Assembly: GCA_019247715.1 (NCBI GenBank)
Contig: JAFBAO010000104.1
Coordinates: 1-64,000, forward strand
Length of the DNA stretch: 64,000 nucleotides
DNA from: Caulobacteraceae bacterium
GTDB lineage: Bacteria > Pseudomonadota > Alphaproteobacteria > Caulobacterales > Caulobacteraceae
Reading direction: 5' to 3'
The notes under the pieces are model-generated. The model saw only the letters and a list, made by a program, of their open reading frames with translations. It did no database searches and was not told the DNA's origin. Both the position numbers and the translations under genes were made by a program. Of this stretch, positions 61,671 to 64,000 are shown piece after piece (the first letter of the stretch is position 1; each line of letters begins with the position of its first letter).

Positions 61671-62485
61671 GGGCCTGCGAACGCCCGCTCGTTGAGGAGG
61701 GCCGGGATCGCCGCCCGCGCCCTTGCGACCTCCGCGAGATCGAGCTCGACAATCAGGGCCGCCGGCTTGTCGTGGTCGGCCCGGGCGATCACGTCGCCCC
61801 AGGGGCCCACGGCCATGGACCGTCCCCAGGTCGCCCGGCCGTCGGCGTGCGCGCCGCCCTGGGCCGGGGCCAGCACGAAGGCGCCGGTCTCGATGGCCCG
61901 CGCCCTCAGCAGGATTTCCCAGTGCTTCTCGCCGGTGGGCCGGGTGAAGGCCGACGGCACGGTCAGGATCTCGGCGCCCGCGCGGGCCAGGGCCCGATGG
62001 AGGGCGGGGAATCGCAGGTCGTAGCAGACGGTGAGCCCGAGCGTCGCGCCGGTCGCCTCGGCCGTGACCGCCCGCTCGCCCGGCTCGTAGACGGCCGACT
62101 CGCGATGGCGCTCGCCGGTCGGCAGGTCGACGTCGAACATGTGCAGCTTGTCGTAGGCGGCGGCGACCTCGCCCTGCGGCGTGATCAGCAGCGAACGGTT
62201 GGCCGCCTTGCCGTCGGGCCGCCGGACCAGGGCCGAGCCGATCAGGAGCCAGACCGACAGCTCGCGCGCCAGGGCCCGAAGCCCGATCACCGCCAGATCC
62301 GCTTCGGGGGTCGCCAGCCGCGCGAAGAGCTTGGCCTTGTCCCGCTCGAGGATGTTGCTCCCCTCGGGTGTCAGGATCAGCGATGCGCCCGCCGCAGCGG
62401 CCTCGCGCACCAGCGGCTCGGCCTGGGCGAGAGCGGCGGCTTGCTCGTTCGGGGTGCGCAGCTGGACGAGGCCGACCTTCAGCAT
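61667..62485 (-). CDS. Carbon-nitrogen hydrolase (Nit2-like)
   Basis: 272 aa. Nitrilase-fold triad Glu41 (TPEGSN), Lys113 (YDKLHMFDVD), Cys154 (TVCYDLRFP). The DKLHMFDVDLP and RPTGEKHWEILLRARAIE patterns are of the Nit2/deaminated-glutathione amidase branch. Hydrolyses an omega-amide such as deaminated glutathione, a metabolite-repair reaction. Its start touches the grxC stop by one base. Confidence 0.93.
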   Translation of the reverse strand: MLKVGLVQLRTPNEQAAALAQAEPLVREAAAAGASLILTPEGSNILERDKAKLFARLATPEADLAVIGLRALARELSVWLLIGSALVRRPDGKAANRSLLITPQGEVAAAYDKLHMFDVDLPTGERHRESAVYEPGERAVTAEATGATLGLTVCYDLRFPALHRALARAGAEILTVPSAFTRPTGEKHWEILLRARAIETGAFVLAPAQGGAHADGRATWGRSMAVGPWGDVIARADHDKPAALIVELDLAEVARARAAIPALLNERAFAGP

Positions 62486-62742
62486 CAGGCGGCCGCCAGC
62501 AGGGCGTCGAGCTCGCCGGCGTGCTCGAGCGCCATCATGTCGTCGCAGCCGCCGATATGGCGCTCGCCGATGAAGATCTGCGGAAAGGTGCTGCGGCCCG
62601 ATCGGCGCATCATCTCCTGGCGCTTCTCGGGATCCATCCCGGCCTCGATCTCCGTGAAGGGGACGCCCTTGCGCTTAAGCAACGCCACGGCCGAGGAGCA
62701 ATAGCCGCAGAAGGGGCGAGTATAGATGACGACGTTCGGCAT
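62485..62742 (-). CDS. grxC: Glutaredoxin 3
   Basis: 85 aa from ATG 62742. Active site RPFCGYC (Cys12, Cys15), cis-Pro FPQIFIGERHIGGCDD, helix MALEHAGELD. Glutathione-dependent thiol reductant of the cytoplasm. An in-frame ATG at 62772 overlaps the comF stop (ATGA), and would add ten residues; the family's usual length favours 62742. Confidence 0.95.
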   Translation of the reverse strand: MPNVVIYTRPFCGYCSSAVALLKRKGVPFTEIEAGMDPEKRQEMMRRSGRSTFPQIFIGERHIGGCDDMMALEHAGELDALLAAA

Positions 62743-62768
62743 AATGTCCAAAATCCGTAACTGGGCCG

Positions 62769-63587
62769 TCATATAGGACGCGAATCGGTTTCTTTCACCC
62801 GCGCCACCGCCGCCAGGTCCACGCGCGCCGCGCCCGCCGCCTTCAGAACCCGCGCGCAGGCTTCGGCCGTCGCCCCGGTGGTGAAGACGTCGTCCACCAG
62901 CACCAGTCGCCGGCCCTCGATCCTGGGGCGTAGACGCGCGGGGCTCGCGAAGGCGGCGGCGACGTTGCGTCGGCGGCCGGCAGCCGACCGGCCGCCCTGG
63001 ATGGGAGTGTGGCGGGTGCGGACGACGGCGCCGGGGAGGTAGGCGAGGCCAGTGAGGCGCGCCAGGGGCCTGGCGATCTCGGCCGCCTGGTTGAACCGGC
63101 GGGCGACGAGACGCCAGGGGTGCAGAGGCACCGGGACAATGGCGTCCGCATCCTCGAACAGGTCGCGCGCCGCGCGGGCTAGCCAGGGAACGAAGAGGGC
63201 GGCCAGATCCGTCCGGTCGGCGTGCTTGAGCTTCAGGATGAGGTCGCGGGAGTGCTCGTCGTAGAGCACCGCCGCGCGGGCGCGGTCGAAGGCGCGGCGG
63301 CGCGCCAGGCACGCGGGGCAGCGCGCCGCTTCGCCCTGGTCGTGCTCCATCGCCGCGCCGCAGCCGTCGCACACGGGCGCTTCCAGGAAGGTGATCCGCC
63401 GCCAGGCGTCGGCGGTCAGGCCGGGGGTCTGAACGGCGCCGTCCTGCGCCGTCCCATCGAGGGCGAGGGGCGGAAGCACCGCGTCCAGCGACGCCCGCAG
63501 CCATCCGCGCGCAGTCCAGACCGCGCTCCGAAGGGTTTCCGCCAGCTCCACCGCGCTCCCCAAGCTCCGCCGCCGGCGATTTTGCAT
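62769..63587 (-). CDS. comF: ComF family protein
   Basis: 272 aa from ATG 63587. A double zinc-ribbon-like head (VCDGCGAAMEHDQGEAARCPAC) is followed by a type I PRTase domain with RFNQAAEIARPLA and LVLVDDVFTTGATAEACA. Associated with competence and DNA uptake or general phosphoribosyl chemistry. A leading helix (SAVELAETLRSAVWTARGWL) is normal in the family. Heads the comF-grxC-nitrilase operon. Confidence 0.92.
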   Translation of the reverse strand: MQNRRRRSLGSAVELAETLRSAVWTARGWLRASLDAVLPPLALDGTAQDGAVQTPGLTADAWRRITFLEAPVCDGCGAAMEHDQGEAARCPACLARRRAFDRARAAVLYDEHSRDLILKLKHADRTDLAALFVPWLARAARDLFEDADAIVPVPLHPWRLVARRFNQAAEIARPLARLTGLAYLPGAVVRTRHTPIQGGRSAAGRRRNVAAAFASPARLRPRIEGRRLVLVDDVFTTGATAEACARVLKAAGAARVDLAAVARVKETDSRPI

Positions 63588-63620
63588 GAAACCGGCGGGG
63601 GGAGTAGCTGAAGACCCCTG

Positions 63621-64000
63621 ATGAGCGATCCTCCGCGGCTTTTCGACCGGACCTTGCACCGGCGGCGGCTCGACCGCGCGGCCCGCGGCTTCGCGCGCGC
63701 CGACTTTCTGAAACGGCGGGCGAGCGAGGATATCGTTCAGCGGCTCGAGGCGATCCGGCGAAGCTTCCCGCTGGCGGCCGAGCTCGGGGCCCGCGACGGC
63801 GCCTTGGCGGCCGCCCTGGCGAGGAGCGAAGCGGCGGCCAAGGTGGGGCTGCTGGCCGAGGCCGACCTTTCGGAGGCGATGCTGAGGGGCCGTCCAGGCG
63901 TGCGGCTCGTGGCCGACGAAGAGCGCCTCCCGTTCGCCCCCGAAAGCCTCGACCTGATCGTCTCGGCCCTGGCGCTGCACTGGACCAATGACCTCGTGGG
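63621..64000 (+). CDS. NDUFAF5-like SAM-dependent methyltransferase (3' truncated by window)
   Basis: ATG 63621. The visible 126 residues show the conserved head LFDRTLHRRRLDRAARGF, a SAM motif I variant (AAELGARDGALAAAL), and LDLIVSALALHWTNDLVG, a mark of the NDUFAF5/BioC-like branch. In eukaryotes the homolog modifies complex I. It faces comF with a 33-bp gap, so they share a promoter region. Confidence 0.85.
   Translation, partial: MSDPPRLFDRTLHRRRLDRAARGFARADFLKRRASEDIVQRLEAIRRSFPLAAELGARDGALAAALARSEAAAKVGLLAEADLSEAMLRGRPGVRLVADEERLPFAPESLDLIVSALALHWTNDLV

Overview
High-GC (roughly 70%) bacterial chromosome segment. It looks like an alphaproteobacterium of the order Caulobacterales, possibly Phenylobacterium. 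The reasons are the gene families (Coq7, NDUFAF5-type methyltransferase, DUF992, DUF1178, DUF445, DUF5996, GluQRS), the argH-lptM-lysA string, many ATGA stop/start overlaps and a CtrA-like TTAA-N6-TTAACCAT site. The genus is inference.

Layout. 1-10 kb: a partial phosphoribosyltransferase, a phosphotransferase, the minus-strand argH-lptM-lysA operon, a divergent TlpA thioredoxin, a cold-shock gene, gluQRS with a coupled TetR regulator, an alpha/beta hydrolase, an HNH endonuclease and a headless CheR remnant. 10-22 kb: DUF445, two tandem thioesterase-like genes, epoxide hydrolase, an unusual three-domain fusion (phosphoribosyltransferase + alpha/beta hydrolase + erythromycin esterase), DUF5996, enoyl-CoA hydratase, a glycine-zipper protein, and a dedA-like/dsbB/coq7 operon.

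22,414-25,946 is a complete 3.5-kb insertion element. It has 19-bp perfect terminal inverted repeats, an 8-bp target duplication (CGCGTTTC), an IS1-like DDE transposase and five passenger genes of unknown role, including a P63C-domain protein. It sits just upstream of a small hypothetical gene. A MarR-like gene, tRNA-Leu(CAA) and a small lipoprotein gene follow.

27.8-41.7 kb is an accessory catabolic region: a double CoA-transferase, a TetR regulator flanked by two near-identical operator candidates, a zinc-ribbon/HyuA/HyuB operon resembling acetone-carboxylase-type enzymes, a small-molecule kinase, a GST, a carboxymuconolactone-decarboxylase-like protein, a frameshifted MarR gene, a decayed RcnB-like gene, and a NitT/TauT-type ABC transporter (fused double permease plus ATPase) without a binding protein. 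The inferred theme is uptake and ATP-dependent carboxylation or ring opening of an unknown substrate with CoA activation.

41.8-54 kb: a flavin monooxygenase, enoyl-CoA hydratase, MFS transporter, exported thioredoxin, XRE regulator, Sel1 protein, a GtrA/methyltransferase/GT2 operon facing a GT-C-like membrane protein whose 3' end runs into a 72-bp hairpin repeat, and a TetR-controlled ferredoxin/MBL-fold pair. 54-64 kb is housekeeping: a TPP riboswitch with thiC, acyl-CoA synthetase, DUF992, and a minus-strand comF-grxC-nitrilase-DUF1178-rRNA/tRNA methyltransferase operon in which the last gene appears to start at CTG. It faces a partial NDUFAF5-like methyltransferase.
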